Assembly (NCBI GenBank): GCA_030016385.1
Contig: JASEJN010000001.1
Coordinates: forward strand, 62,001 to 126,000
Direction: 5' to 3'
Source: Clostridiales bacterium
GTDB taxonomy: Bacteria; Bacillota; Clostridia; Clostridiales; Oxobacteraceae
DNA length: 64,000 nucleotides
In this document: piece by piece, positions 16,432 to 26,163 of the stretch
Numbering within the stretch: position 1 is the first letter of the stretch
How the letters are laid out: each line of letters begins with the position of its first letter
Translations under genes and position numbers: made by a program
The notes under the pieces: generated by a model
Database searches by the model: none
Told to the model about the DNA's origin: nothing
Seen by the model: only the letters and a program-made list of their open reading frames with translations

Positions 16432-19400
16432 GATTAATGCGGTAAGGATAGTAAATTTGAATTACAATAAGAATACCATGAGGATAAACGATGAAACGTT
16501 TGAATTCGGGGGAGAGAGCACATTGGTGTCCCTAAGAAACGGTGGAGGGAAAACCGTATTGGTGCAGATGATGATGGCTCCTTTTGTAAATGCCAGATAC
16601 AGGGACCTTAAGGACAGAAAATTTGAAAACTATTTTATATCGCCGATTCCAACGTATATACTTGTCGAATGGCTCCTTGACAATAATTCATCCTATGTCT
16701 TGATCGGTATGGGCATCAAGAGAAGGAGCGCTTCACCCGATGATGAATCAAGGGGGGCTTTGGATATATTCACATTCATCCATGAATACAAAGAAGGGAA
16801 CGAATATGATATACATAACTTCCCCGTGACTGAAAAGACCGAAAGGGGTTTTAAGGTTAAAACATTTTCTTATATTAAAAAGGTTATGGATGGAATAAAG
16901 GCAGACAGACAATATATCTTTGACTATTTTGATCTTGATATCGATTCCCAGAGAAGAAAATATTTTGATATACTGAAACAGTATAATATAAATCACAGGG
17001 AATGGGAGAGCATCATAAAGAGGATAAATCTTAAAGAATCGGGATTGTCGGATTTGTTCCAGGATTCAAAGACCATCCCAGGGCTTGTGGAAAAGTGGTT
17101 TTTGCCTACGGTAGAGGATAAGCTAAACGATAAAGACGATAAAATTAAAAACTTCCAGGAAATAATGAAAAAATTCATATATCAGTATAAGGAAAATGAA
17201 AACAAAATATTGAGAAAGAACGGCATAAATGAATTTAAAACATTTTCATCAAATATAATGAAATCATCCCAAGAATTCAGATCTGCCAAGATGAATACCC
17301 AAAGGATTAAAAATGATATTGCAAATCTTTACGCCTACATAGTATCCCGGATAAAAAGTATTTCTGATGAAAAGGTATCCTTGGAGGAAAAGCTTGCCGG
17401 ACTTCGTGAAGAGATAGATGAGATAGAGTATGAAAGGCTTTCATTCGAGTACTATGGGTTGATCGGAGAGATAGATAAGCTTGTGGCAGATGAGCGGGAA
17501 CTTAAGGTATATATGGAAGGATGTGAGACCCGGATAAAGCAGAGTGAGGATAAAATTGCCCTTCAGGAATGCGCAAAGTTGTATAAGCAATACAAAGAGG
17601 CATCAAGAAACGTACAGCAGTATGAAAATATGCTTGATACGGCTAAATCTGAGGATCAGGTGAAGCAGAAGGAGAGGAATAATCTTGGATTTACACTAAG
17701 GAAATTGTATGATGGTATAGTCGAAAATCGAAAGAAGAAATTGTCTTCAAAGACTGACGAGAAGCTGAATACTGAAAAGCTTATAGGGGATCTGCGTTTG
17801 AATGAAGAGAAACAAAACGGCAGAATTGCAGAACTGACAGGAGAAAAGGCATCCTTGAAGAGCAATATAATGTCTTATAACAAGGAAGAAGACAATTTCA
17901 TAAAAAAATATAACCAGGTTTTAAGGCGCAATATCATCGGAGAGTATGATAGCATCGTACTTGATTCATATAAAAAAGGTTTTAAAGACAGAATCGATAA
18001 AACGGACATAGAATATGGAGAAATGTTAAGGGAACAGGAAAAGGTAACACAGGAGCTGCCGCAAAAAAGAAAACAACTTGAAGATGAAAAGCTTAAAAAA
18101 ATACAATTAAACGCAAATTTTAAAGATGCGAAAAAAGATGCGGAAGCAATGGAAAAATCCGTAGATGAGATAAGGAAGATATTATTATATAGCAGTATGG
18201 AAGAGAACAGAGTCTTTGACAGGGAATATATACTAAAGCAGCTTGCACGGAAAATAGAATCATTAAAAGCCGATAGGGATGTGCTCTCCAAACAAAGGGA
18301 TGGCCTTGAGAAGGAAAGAGGGATGTATGAGACAGGGAGAAATGTCAGACTGTCCGATGAAATAGAGGAAAGGCTTAGAATTCTTGATATACACATTGTT
18401 TTTGGACTTGAATGGCTTAAAAAACAGTATCTTGCGAGAGAAAAGAAGGAGGAACTCATAAAGAAGAATCCATTTTTGCCTTACTCCCTGATAATGACAA
18501 GGGATAATTTAGACAGGCTAAAAAATGAAGAAGCGGAAGTGTTTACTTCATTTCCTGTGCCGATAATAGAACAGGAAAGGCTCGAGGACAGCCTCGACGT
18601 CAAAGTTGCAAATAATGTTTACACACTTGGGAATATTAATTTTTTTATAGCATTTAACAGCAGGATACTAAATGAAGAGGAGCTAAAAAAGCTTATTGAC
18701 GTGTTGAGTTCCAAGATAGAGGAAGTTAAGGGGTTTATAAGTATCAAAGATGAAGAGATAGGCAAATATACTGGCGATTATAAAAAGGTAGAAGACTTTA
18801 ATATAGGGAAAGCCGATATAATAAATATGCAAAAAATGATAGACGAGATCCGGAATGATATCGATGATAACAGCACTGAAATCAGCCTTTTAATTGATAA
18901 GGTTCATTTTCTTGAGGAAAACCAGAAAAAGCTGGATAAGGCTGTTAGAAATATAGAGGATAGGAAAAGGGATTTAGAGGATGAAAGGAAAGATTTTTCA
19001 GCTCTCATGGATGAATATGGCAGGTATTTAAAAGATAATGAACAATTCAAAGAAAAGGAAATCGAACTGCAAAAGGCAAGAGATGCTAGGGAAAAGATAA
19101 ACAGTGATCTAAAAAAGCAAGAGGCATTGCTAAATACAATAAATGAACAGCTTACCAACCTTAAAATAAAATTCAACGATGATAATAATAAGGCCGGACA
19201 ATATCTTAACTTTAAAGAAGGCGAGATAGTTGATAGGGATATTGAGGACATTGAAGCGAGGTATATTTCCCTTACGCAGAAAATCGGTCTTAAAGTTAAA
19301 CAGCTTGAAGATGTGCTCAGTGAGTTTAGAAGGAATTTTAAGGACTATGAGGATGAACTCATTAAGAAAAGCGATGAATATGGATTCCAAGAAAGCCAGT

Positions 19401-20818
19401 ACAGCATAATCTCATACGATCAAATCGCACTGAAGACTCTTAAAGCTGAGAATATTCAATATGAAAGTGATCTCAAAAAAGCAACTGCAAAACTTCATGA
19501 TATTGAGATAATAAAAATTCAGAAGAAAGACAAGCAAAGATATAAACTGGATGAGATCCATTCCATGGGAAGAGAGACTCCTAAAGACAGGATGTATATA
19601 AGCAATCTTGATTTTAAAGGGAGGAAAGAAATCAAGAGCAGGGAGATAAATGAATGCAACAGGGATATAAAAGAAAAGGAGGATCTTTATATAAACCTTA
19701 ACGATACTAAAAATAGGATGAATGAATATGCTGATTTTGTAGTATCAGAGCCCAAAACTCCTGATTACCCGTTAGGACAGGTGGATGGCATAAGGGAGGA
19801 ACTTAGAAAAGCATATATGGAAAGCATCGGAGAGGAAAGGGGAAAGGAAAACATGCTATCCGACTGCTGCCAGGAGTTATCGATGGAAGGCAGGTTTTCA
19901 AGGGATGAATTCTTTAAAAATACAGTTGATACGCTTTTGGAGATAAAGCACAATCCGGAAGATGTCATAAAAACTCTGAAAACTATAGATGAAGTACATG
20001 TAAAAATGCTAAAGCAGCTGGAGACGGATCTTTCGAAAGTGGAAGAGGAAAAAAGGAATATAATCGATATGTTTTACGAATATGTGGAACAAGTATATGA
20101 GCACATAGGGAGAATAGACGATAATTCGTCGATTAATATAAACGGAAAATATATAAAGATGCTGAATATTATACAGCCTGACTGGGATAAGAGAGAAGAG
20201 CAATACAGGATGTTATCGAGGGATTTTGTGGAAAATACTACAAAAAGTTGCCTCGATGAGCTATCCAAAGGCGAAAATATCGAGGAAATACTGTCAACAG
20301 AGATTACAACCAAAAAGCTATATGATTATATAGTCGGTATCAGCGAGATAGACATAAGGCTTTACAAAATCGAAGCTTCAAGGCAGGTCCAGATAAGTTG
20401 GAACCAAGTATCCGAAAACTCCGGAGGAGAAGGATTTTTATCTGCATTTGTAATCCTAAGCAGCCTTTTATCTTATATGAGGAAGGAAGAAAGCGATATA
20501 TTTAAAACTTCAGAAGAAGGCAAGGTTATCATAATGGATAATCCTTTTGCCCAGACTAATGCTGAGCATCTCTTGAAGCCCCTTATGGAAATAGCAAGGA
20601 AAAACAACACGCAGCTTATATGCTTTACTGGTCTTGGAGGGGATTCAATATATAACAGGTTTGACAATATATATGTCCTGAATCTCGTTGACTCGAAATT
20701 TAAACCTGGAATGCGGTTTATCGAAGGCGAACATAAAAAAGGTGAGGAAATGACGAATATGACTTCATCCAGATTCAAGATACAGATGGAGAAGACGGAA
20801 CAATTGAGACTATTTTAG
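16424..20818 (+). CDS. jetC: Wadjet system SMC-like motor ATPase JetC
   Basis: JetC is the SMC/MukB-like ATPase that extrudes DNA loops and lets Wadjet tell small circular plasmids from chromosome. The 1464-residue protein has an N-terminal ATP-binding half with Walker A LRNGGGKT (Lys43). About 1000 residues of heptad-rich coiled coil follow (roughly 240-1290). The C-terminal half has signature NSGGEGF (about 1332-1338) and Walker B VIIMDNPF with Asp1372. The residue after that Asp is Asn where SMC ATPases usually have the catalytic Glu. DNPF with a following NAEHLLKP is, as far as I recall, characteristic of a subgroup of these proteins. AAGGAGG stands before the ATG. It is the last gene of the operon. 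Confidence 0.9.
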   Translation: MSKINAVRIVNLNYNKNTMRINDETFEFGGESTLVSLRNGGGKTVLVQMMMAPFVNARYRDLKDRKFENYFISPIPTYILVEWLLDNNSSYVLIGMGIKRRSASPDDESRGALDIFTFIHEYKEGNEYDIHNFPVTEKTERGFKVKTFSYIKKVMDGIKADRQYIFDYFDLDIDSQRRKYFDILKQYNINHREWESIIKRINLKESGLSDLFQDSKTIPGLVEKWFLPTVEDKLNDKDDKIKNFQEIMKKFIYQYKENENKILRKNGINEFKTFSSNIMKSSQEFRSAKMNTQRIKNDIANLYAYIVSRIKSISDEKVSLEEKLAGLREEIDEIEYERLSFEYYGLIGEIDKLVADERELKVYMEGCETRIKQSEDKIALQECAKLYKQYKEASRNVQQYENMLDTAKSEDQVKQKERNNLGFTLRKLYDGIVENRKKKLSSKTDEKLNTEKLIGDLRLNEEKQNGRIAELTGEKASLKSNIMSYNKEEDNFIKKYNQVLRRNIIGEYDSIVLDSYKKGFKDRIDKTDIEYGEMLREQEKVTQELPQKRKQLEDEKLKKIQLNANFKDAKKDAEAMEKSVDEIRKILLYSSMEENRVFDREYILKQLARKIESLKADRDVLSKQRDGLEKERGMYETGRNVRLSDEIEERLRILDIHIVFGLEWLKKQYLAREKKEELIKKNPFLPYSLIMTRDNLDRLKNEEAEVFTSFPVPIIEQERLEDSLDVKVANNVYTLGNINFFIAFNSRILNEEELKKLIDVLSSKIEEVKGFISIKDEEIGKYTGDYKKVEDFNIGKADIINMQKMIDEIRNDIDDNSTEISLLIDKVHFLEENQKKLDKAVRNIEDRKRDLEDERKDFSALMDEYGRYLKDNEQFKEKEIELQKARDAREKINSDLKKQEALLNTINEQLTNLKIKFNDDNNKAGQYLNFKEGEIVDRDIEDIEARYISLTQKIGLKVKQLEDVLSEFRRNFKDYEDELIKKSDEYGFQESQYSIISYDQIALKTLKAENIQYESDLKKATAKLHDIEIIKIQKKDKQRYKLDEIHSMGRETPKDRMYISNLDFKGRKEIKSREINECNRDIKEKEDLYINLNDTKNRMNEYADFVVSEPKTPDYPLGQVDGIREELRKAYMESIGEERGKENMLSDCCQELSMEGRFSRDEFFKNTVDTLLEIKHNPEDVIKTLKTIDEVHVKMLKQLETDLSKVEEEKRNIIDMFYEYVEQVYEHIGRIDDNSSININGKYIKMLNIIQPDWDKREEQYRMLSRDFVENTTKSCLDELSKGENIEEILSTEITTKKLYDYIVGISEIDIRLYKIEASRQVQISWNQVSENSGGEGFLSAFVILSSLLSYMRKEESDIFKTSEEGKVIIMDNPFAQTNAEHLLKPLMEIARKNNTQLICFTGLGGDSIYNRFDNIYVLNLVDSKFKPGMRFIEGEHKKGEEMTNMTSSRFKIQMEKTEQLRLF

Positions 20819-20865
20819 GGGAAATGTGCTATAATTTGATAAATTGAAAGAAAATATAAAATATA

Positions 20866-20894
20866 TTGATTTGTATGTATTACATATATATACT
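20866..20894 (+). promoter_or_regulatory. Sigma-A promoter of the rhamnosidase and ABC operon
   Basis: TTGATT at 20866-20871 and TATACT at 20889-20894 are separated by exactly 17 bp. It stands 40 bases before the rhamnosidase start and separates this operon from Wadjet. No terminator is visible after jetC. Confidence 0.6.
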
Positions 20895-20924
20895 AAAAGA
20901 GGATAATTCAAACGGAAACGTTGG

Positions 20925-23264
20925 GTGGTGAATCTGGTGTATTCAAAGGATTCAAAATGGATAAGCTTTAAGGGCGCACCTTGCGATATCGCAAAGATAT
21001 ACTATTTTAAAAGGATTTTTGACGCGAAAAAGGGCTTAAGTCTTATAATAAGGGTTAGTGCGGACAGCAGGTATAAGCTGTATTTCAATGGAAGACTTGT
21101 ATCGACGGGGCCGTGCAAAGGAAATGAGTGGACAACCTATTATGAAACAGTCGATCTTTCTTCATATATTAAGGACGGGAGAAATGTTATTGCTGCAGAA
21201 GTTATGCACCTGCCGGATGTGAAGGCCTGCAATAAAAATAACATGGGGCTGTGTGGAGTTGCAAGGACTTCAAAGGCAGCTTTTCTGCTTGATGGTGTGG
21301 TTGCAGATCAAAATGGCACGGCAGTTGAAGATATCTGCACCGATGGGAAATGGTATGTGAAGCAGGTGGACGGGATTAAGTTTATTTCCCCTGTATCGAG
21401 TGTATATGCATGCATTTTTGAAAAAGTGGATTGTAATAAGGCAGATATAAACTGGAAAAAGGATCCAACCACCGACGGGTGGTCAAGCCCCGAAATACTT
21501 GGCAGCTCATTTATAAATCGAAAATCTTCAAACCTCTGTGGCGAGTTGACGTTTTGGTACCTTAAGGAAAGGCCCATACCCAAGCTGTATAGGACCAAAA
21601 GGAGATTTTTAAATGTTACGAATACCAACTTTGGCAGAAGAGACTTGAACGGTTTTATAAATGATAAATATGAATTAAAGATTCCTCCTAATAAATGTAT
21701 TTTTTTTGAATTGGATGCAGGTGAACTTACCACGGGATATATTAGAGTAAGGCTTAAAGGCGGAGATAGGAGCAGCATAAAGATAATATATTCCGAATGC
21801 TATTTTAAGTGTGACGATGGCAAGTATAAAAAGGGAATCAGGGATGACATAAGCGGAGTAATCATCGGCGATTACGATATAATAAACGTTGGTCGGCGGA
21901 AGGCAGACTATGAAACATTTTGGTTCCGGACATTCAGATTTATACGCGTTGAGGTTAAAACCGGAGCCGATGGGCTTACGCTTCAAAGATTGGATTATGA
22001 TGAGACAGGATATCCCTTAATTGTGAAGGGAAACTATGAATCTTCCGATGCGACCCACACCAGGATGTGGGATGTAAGCATAAGGACATTGAAGAGGTGC
22101 ATGCACGAAACATATGAGGATTGCCCATACTATGAGCAGCTTCAATATTCTATGGACAGCAGGCAGGAAATATTATTTACATATCAGATATCAAATGACG
22201 ACAGGTTGGCCCAAAAGTGCATAGAAGATTTTCATAGTTCCCTTATGCCTTTCGGACTTCTGCAATCGAGGTATCCGAGTGAAATAAGGCAGATAATCCC
22301 GGGATTCTCGCTACACTGGATCTTCATGCTTCACGATTATCTTATGTATCGTGGCGATATCGATTTTGTAAAGAAATACAGGCCGACAGTGGATGCAATA
22401 TTGGGATGGTTTGACAGGCACCTGACAAAGCAGGGTATAGTCGGACAAACAGGATACTGGCCCTTTGTGGACTGGGTTGACGGATGGGATTTAAATAGCG
22501 TGCCTCCTGCAAACAGGAAAGGGCCTATTACAGTGTACAGCCTCATGTATGCATCAGCACTCCAAAAGGCCGCTGAGATATTTAAAGTTACGGGAAGAAA
22601 AGATGTTTCAAAGGAATATTTGCTAAGAAGCAGAAATATATTGAATGCTGTAAAAGAATATTGCTGGGACAATACAAGGGGAATGCTTAAAGATGGCCCT
22701 GATGTTTATGAATTCAGCCAGCATACGCAGATATGGGCCGTGCTTTCTGGGCTTTGCGACAGGCGGGGTGCTAAAGATTTGCTGCTTCGGACAATGAAAA
22801 TGGATATTCCGAAAGCATCCTATGCCATGTCCTTCTATCTTTTCAGGGCTCTTGAAATAGCCGGACTTTATGATAGGATGGATGAACTTCTGGATAAGTG
22901 GAGAGATCTTCTGGATTTGAACCTTACAACCTGGGTTGAAGACCCTGTAAATCAGAGAAGTGATTGCCACGGCTGGGGCGCACTGCCTCTTTATGAATTT
23001 CCAGCGGTTATCCTCGGTGTGAAGCCGAAAGACGCAGGATATAAAGTAATAAATATATCTCCCCATATATGCAATTTGAAATATGCAAAGGGGCATGTTT
23101 GTACTAAATTCGGTATGGTTTTTGTAAGCTGGAATATAGACAAGAACAGGTTTTATATAAAAATAACTTCACCCGCTAATATAGAAAAGGAAATAATATT
23201 GCCGGATGGAAAACATGAAAAATCATATAATGCTAAGATTTCATTAGAATGCGATTTAATATAG
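20925..23264 (+). CDS. Alpha-L-rhamnosidase-like protein, GH78
   Basis: GH78 enzymes release terminal L-rhamnose from glycosides and polysaccharides. This protein of about 779 residues has N-terminal beta domains (about 20-330), including the rhamnosidase-N-like stretch YKLYFNGRLVSTGPCKGNEW. An (alpha/alpha)6 catalytic domain (about 340-690) and a C-terminal beta domain follow. The catalytic-domain hallmark is ETYEDCPYYEQLQYSMDSRQ, where GH78 enzymes have the DCP motif before the active-site acids. There is no signal peptide, so it acts inside the cell. The start is a GTG; three in-frame GTGs lie within 12 bases and the one at 20937 has the best spacing to GGGTGG. It leads an operon with two ABC exporters and a DUF1854 protein, an odd partnership. 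Confidence 0.85.
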   Translation: MVNLVYSKDSKWISFKGAPCDIAKIYYFKRIFDAKKGLSLIIRVSADSRYKLYFNGRLVSTGPCKGNEWTTYYETVDLSSYIKDGRNVIAAEVMHLPDVKACNKNNMGLCGVARTSKAAFLLDGVVADQNGTAVEDICTDGKWYVKQVDGIKFISPVSSVYACIFEKVDCNKADINWKKDPTTDGWSSPEILGSSFINRKSSNLCGELTFWYLKERPIPKLYRTKRRFLNVTNTNFGRRDLNGFINDKYELKIPPNKCIFFELDAGELTTGYIRVRLKGGDRSSIKIIYSECYFKCDDGKYKKGIRDDISGVIIGDYDIINVGRRKADYETFWFRTFRFIRVEVKTGADGLTLQRLDYDETGYPLIVKGNYESSDATHTRMWDVSIRTLKRCMHETYEDCPYYEQLQYSMDSRQEILFTYQISNDDRLAQKCIEDFHSSLMPFGLLQSRYPSEIRQIIPGFSLHWIFMLHDYLMYRGDIDFVKKYRPTVDAILGWFDRHLTKQGIVGQTGYWPFVDWVDGWDLNSVPPANRKGPITVYSLMYASALQKAAEIFKVTGRKDVSKEYLLRSRNILNAVKEYCWDNTRGMLKDGPDVYEFSQHTQIWAVLSGLCDRRGAKDLLLRTMKMDIPKASYAMSFYLFRALEIAGLYDRMDELLDKWRDLLDLNLTTWVEDPVNQRSDCHGWGALPLYEFPAVILGVKPKDAGYKVINISPHICNLKYAKGHVCTKFGMVFVSWNIDKNRFYIKITSPANIEKEIILPDGKHEKSYNAKISLECDLI

Positions 23265-23291
23265 AAAATGAATCTTCTGGAGGGTGGATCA

Positions 23292-25592
23292 ATGGAATAC
23301 CCTGACAAAATACCCGAATATATAAGGAACGTTTTTAGAAGGCATGGAATAAATATCGAAGACATAATTATTTCCGCCAATGCTGATATTTCCATCGATG
23401 AAGAATACTGCGATATATGGATTGTACTCGATGACAAAAAATTGGCGATGCTTAAAGGAAAAGATAAAAAAGAGAAGATAAAACTTTTTTCGGGATTTAA
23501 ACTGAAAAAGAATGAAAACATGAATAAGCATGAGTGGGTGGAGCAGAGTTTTGAAATATTTCCGTTAGAAGATATAGAAAGCCTGAAAGCCGAAAACATG
23601 GTTTCAACCGGAGTGCTTACGGCAAAAATTCATGGTGAAGATAAGGAACTTTGCATGTTCAACAGAGGAAATGCCAAAAAGATTGCGACATTTGTGAAGC
23701 TGTTTGGAAAAATAAAAAAGGATCAAAAGCTTAACGAGGAGGATCTCAGGGAAGACGATGATAGGGCATACTGTCCTAAATGCGGGATGCTTTACCCCGA
23801 CCCAAAAAGAAAGATATGCCCAAGGTGTATGGACAAGAGGTCCATCTTCTTAAGAGTGCTTTCTTTTGTACCGAAATATAAAAAAAAGATATCGTTTATA
23901 GTTCTATGCATGTTTTTTAATGTCGGGCTCAATCTTTTAAGCCCTTATATAGGAGGAAGCGTTCTGTTCGATCAGGTGCTTATAAAGGGCGGGAGGCATT
24001 ACGGACAGGTAGGGCTTATTGTACTTGTAATTGTAATATCAAAAGCATTCGCCCAGATCGCTGGAATATTCCAGGGGCGTGTCAACTCCACTCTAAGCGC
24101 CGAAGTCATTTTTGATCTTAAGACGCAAGTTTTCGATGCAATGCAGCACCTGTCATTGAGCTTTTATAGCAAAAAAGAGACCGGCAACCTTATGACAAGA
24201 ATAAATGGCGATGCCGAAAATCTACAGTCTTTCTTCCACGATGGGTTCCCGTATTTTATCGTAAATGGGACCATGATCATCGGCATAAGTATAATAATGG
24301 TAACTATGAATCCTAAGCTTGCGCTGCTTGTGCTAATACCGGCGCCGGTTGTCGTTTATTACCTTAAAAAGATGTTCCCGGTATTATGGAGAATGTACCA
24401 TAAAAGGTATATAAGCAACAGCAAGCTTAATTCCCACATAAATGATTCGCTCAAGGGCTTTAGAGTGGTTAAGGCCTTTGGAAAGGAATCTGCTGAAGTA
24501 AATAAGTTCAATAAGATAAACCAGGGAGTGTTTTCTGTGGATTTAGGCCTTGGAAACCTTACAAACGCATTGTTCCCGTTCATGTGGTTCATTATGGGAA
24601 TAGGTTCGCTGCTGGTTTGGGGGGTCGGAGGATATCAGGTTGTAAAGGGTGAGCTGACATTTGGCACTCTTGTATCCTTTATAGGCTATATAGGCATGAT
24701 TTACGGGCCCCTTCAGTTTATGACGCAGATTGTGGATTGGTGGTCCAATTGTATGAATTCTGCACAGAGGATATTTGAAATAATAGATTCCGTACCCGAT
24801 GTGGCAAATTCTCCTTATGCAAAGAGGATGCCTAATATAAAGGGCGGTTTGGAGTTTAAAAACGTTTCATTCAGCTATGAGCCCAACAAGCCCGTGCTTA
24901 ATAATATAAGTTTTAAGGTAAATCCGGGAGAGATGCTTGGCATAGTCGGGCATTCCGGCGCAGGGAAATCTACAATTGCCAACTTGATCGACAGATTGTA
25001 TGATGCCGATGAGGGCGGCGTATATATAGATGGGGTGAATATAAAAGACATCGATTTAAAGGATTTAAGGGGACAAATAGGAATGGTTTCGCAGGAGAGT
25101 TTTTTGTTTATGGGAAGTATAGCCGAAAATATAGCGTACGCAAAACCCGATGCAACCATGGACGAAATAGTATATGCCGCAAGGGCTGCCAATGCCCATG
25201 ATTTCATAATGGAATTTCCAGATGGATATGATACCGTAATAGGAAAAGCCGGAAGGGATCTTTCAGGGGGCGAAAAACAGAGAATATCCATAGCAAGGGC
25301 AATACTTCATAACCCCAGGATACTTATACTGGATGAGGCAACAGCTTCCGTGGATACGGAAACCGAAGGGAAAATACAGGAATCCCTTGAAAGACTTGTT
25401 GAGGGAAGGACGACAATATCCATAGCGCACAGGCTTTCCACCCTTAGAAATGCAGACAAGCTTGTTGTCGTTGAGAATGGGAAAATAATTGAATCGGGTA
25501 CTCATATTGAGCTTATAAATAAAAAAGGCACTTATTACAAAATGGTGCAAAAACAGAGCGAGGCTTTAAAACTAAGGGGGGTTGGTGATTGA
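23292..25592 (+). CDS. ABC exporter half-transporter with N-terminal zinc ribbon
   Basis: This 766-residue protein fuses three parts. Residues 1-160 are soluble and of unrecognised fold. Residues 161-179 form a zinc ribbon, CPKC...CPRC (Cys161, 164, 176, 179). A type IV ABC exporter follows, with six helices to about 500 and a nucleotide-binding domain with Walker A GHSGAGKST, signature LSGGEKQ and Walker B ILILDEATAS with an intact Glu. The extra domain and ribbon are far from standard for exporters. The ATG follows GGAGGGTGG, 27 bases after the rhamnosidase stop. The stop overlaps the start of the DUF1854 gene. It probably pairs with the similar exporter two genes on. The substrate is unknown. 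Confidence 0.88.
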   Translation: MEYPDKIPEYIRNVFRRHGINIEDIIISANADISIDEEYCDIWIVLDDKKLAMLKGKDKKEKIKLFSGFKLKKNENMNKHEWVEQSFEIFPLEDIESLKAENMVSTGVLTAKIHGEDKELCMFNRGNAKKIATFVKLFGKIKKDQKLNEEDLREDDDRAYCPKCGMLYPDPKRKICPRCMDKRSIFLRVLSFVPKYKKKISFIVLCMFFNVGLNLLSPYIGGSVLFDQVLIKGGRHYGQVGLIVLVIVISKAFAQIAGIFQGRVNSTLSAEVIFDLKTQVFDAMQHLSLSFYSKKETGNLMTRINGDAENLQSFFHDGFPYFIVNGTMIIGISIIMVTMNPKLALLVLIPAPVVVYYLKKMFPVLWRMYHKRYISNSKLNSHINDSLKGFRVVKAFGKESAEVNKFNKINQGVFSVDLGLGNLTNALFPFMWFIMGIGSLLVWGVGGYQVVKGELTFGTLVSFIGYIGMIYGPLQFMTQIVDWWSNCMNSAQRIFEIIDSVPDVANSPYAKRMPNIKGGLEFKNVSFSYEPNKPVLNNISFKVNPGEMLGIVGHSGAGKSTIANLIDRLYDADEGGVYIDGVNIKDIDLKDLRGQIGMVSQESFLFMGSIAENIAYAKPDATMDEIVYAARAANAHDFIMEFPDGYDTVIGKAGRDLSGGEKQRISIARAILHNPRILILDEATASVDTETEGKIQESLERLVEGRTTISIAHRLSTLRNADKLVVVENGKIIESGTHIELINKKGTYYKMVQKQSEALKLRGVGD

Positions 25593-26116
25593 TGGAGGAG
25601 CAATCCATTGTCGATGAAGCAAAAGGAGCAGGCGAAATAAGATTTTTAAAAGCAAAGGATACGGCATTTACGAGGACGCCTGGCGGTTTTTTGGCTCTTA
25701 AAATAAGTAATGGCGAAAGTTATCCACGTGTTAATCTTTTCAGATCCTTCCCCTTTAGCCATCCTAAAGAATATATTTCGGTGAGGGATGAAGAAGATAA
25801 AGAGATAGGGATAATAAGGAACATAGAAGATTTTCCCGATGACGCTGTAAAACTGTTTGAGGAAGAGTTTAAGAGGAGATATTTCGCTCCTGTGATTAAG
25901 AAAATCAATTCTGTTAAGGATGAGTTTGGATATTCATACTGGGATGTGGATACGGATGCGGGAATATGCCGTTTTACAGTTCAAGGAAGGTATAATGTAA
26001 TATCCTTAGGAAACGGCAGGGTAATCATCTCCGATGTCGACGGCAATCGCTTTGAGATACCAAACTACAGGCTGCTCGATGAAAAAAGCATAAAGAGGCT
26101 TGAGATATACCTGTAA
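25592..26116 (+). CDS. DUF1854-family protein
   Basis: This 174-residue soluble protein carries the pattern I associate with DUF1854: PRVNLFRSFPFSHPKEYISV, then a DEEDKEIGIIRNI segment, then RRYFAPVIKKI and a C-terminal beta-rich GRVIISDVDGNRFEIPNY. Function is unknown. In some proteobacteria DUF1854 proteins occur next to ABC transporters in cyanophycin loci, but no cyanophycin gene is present here. Its ATG shares a base with the stop of the preceding ABC gene, and the second zinc-ribbon ABC gene follows 47 bases later. Strict coupling suggests a subunit or regulator of the transporter pair. Confidence 0.75.
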   Translation: MEEQSIVDEAKGAGEIRFLKAKDTAFTRTPGGFLALKISNGESYPRVNLFRSFPFSHPKEYISVRDEEDKEIGIIRNIEDFPDDAVKLFEEEFKRRYFAPVIKKINSVKDEFGYSYWDVDTDAGICRFTVQGRYNVISLGNGRVIISDVDGNRFEIPNYRLLDEKSIKRLEIYL

Positions 26117-26163
26117 GCTAAAATCAATATCGTTTTATTTTAGACTTCAAAAGGAGAAAAAGC

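Noticed and set aside
25592..26116. Cyanophycin-related function for the DUF1854 operon
   Set aside because: No cyanophycin synthetase or cyanophycinase gene lies nearby; the association known from some proteobacteria is not enough.
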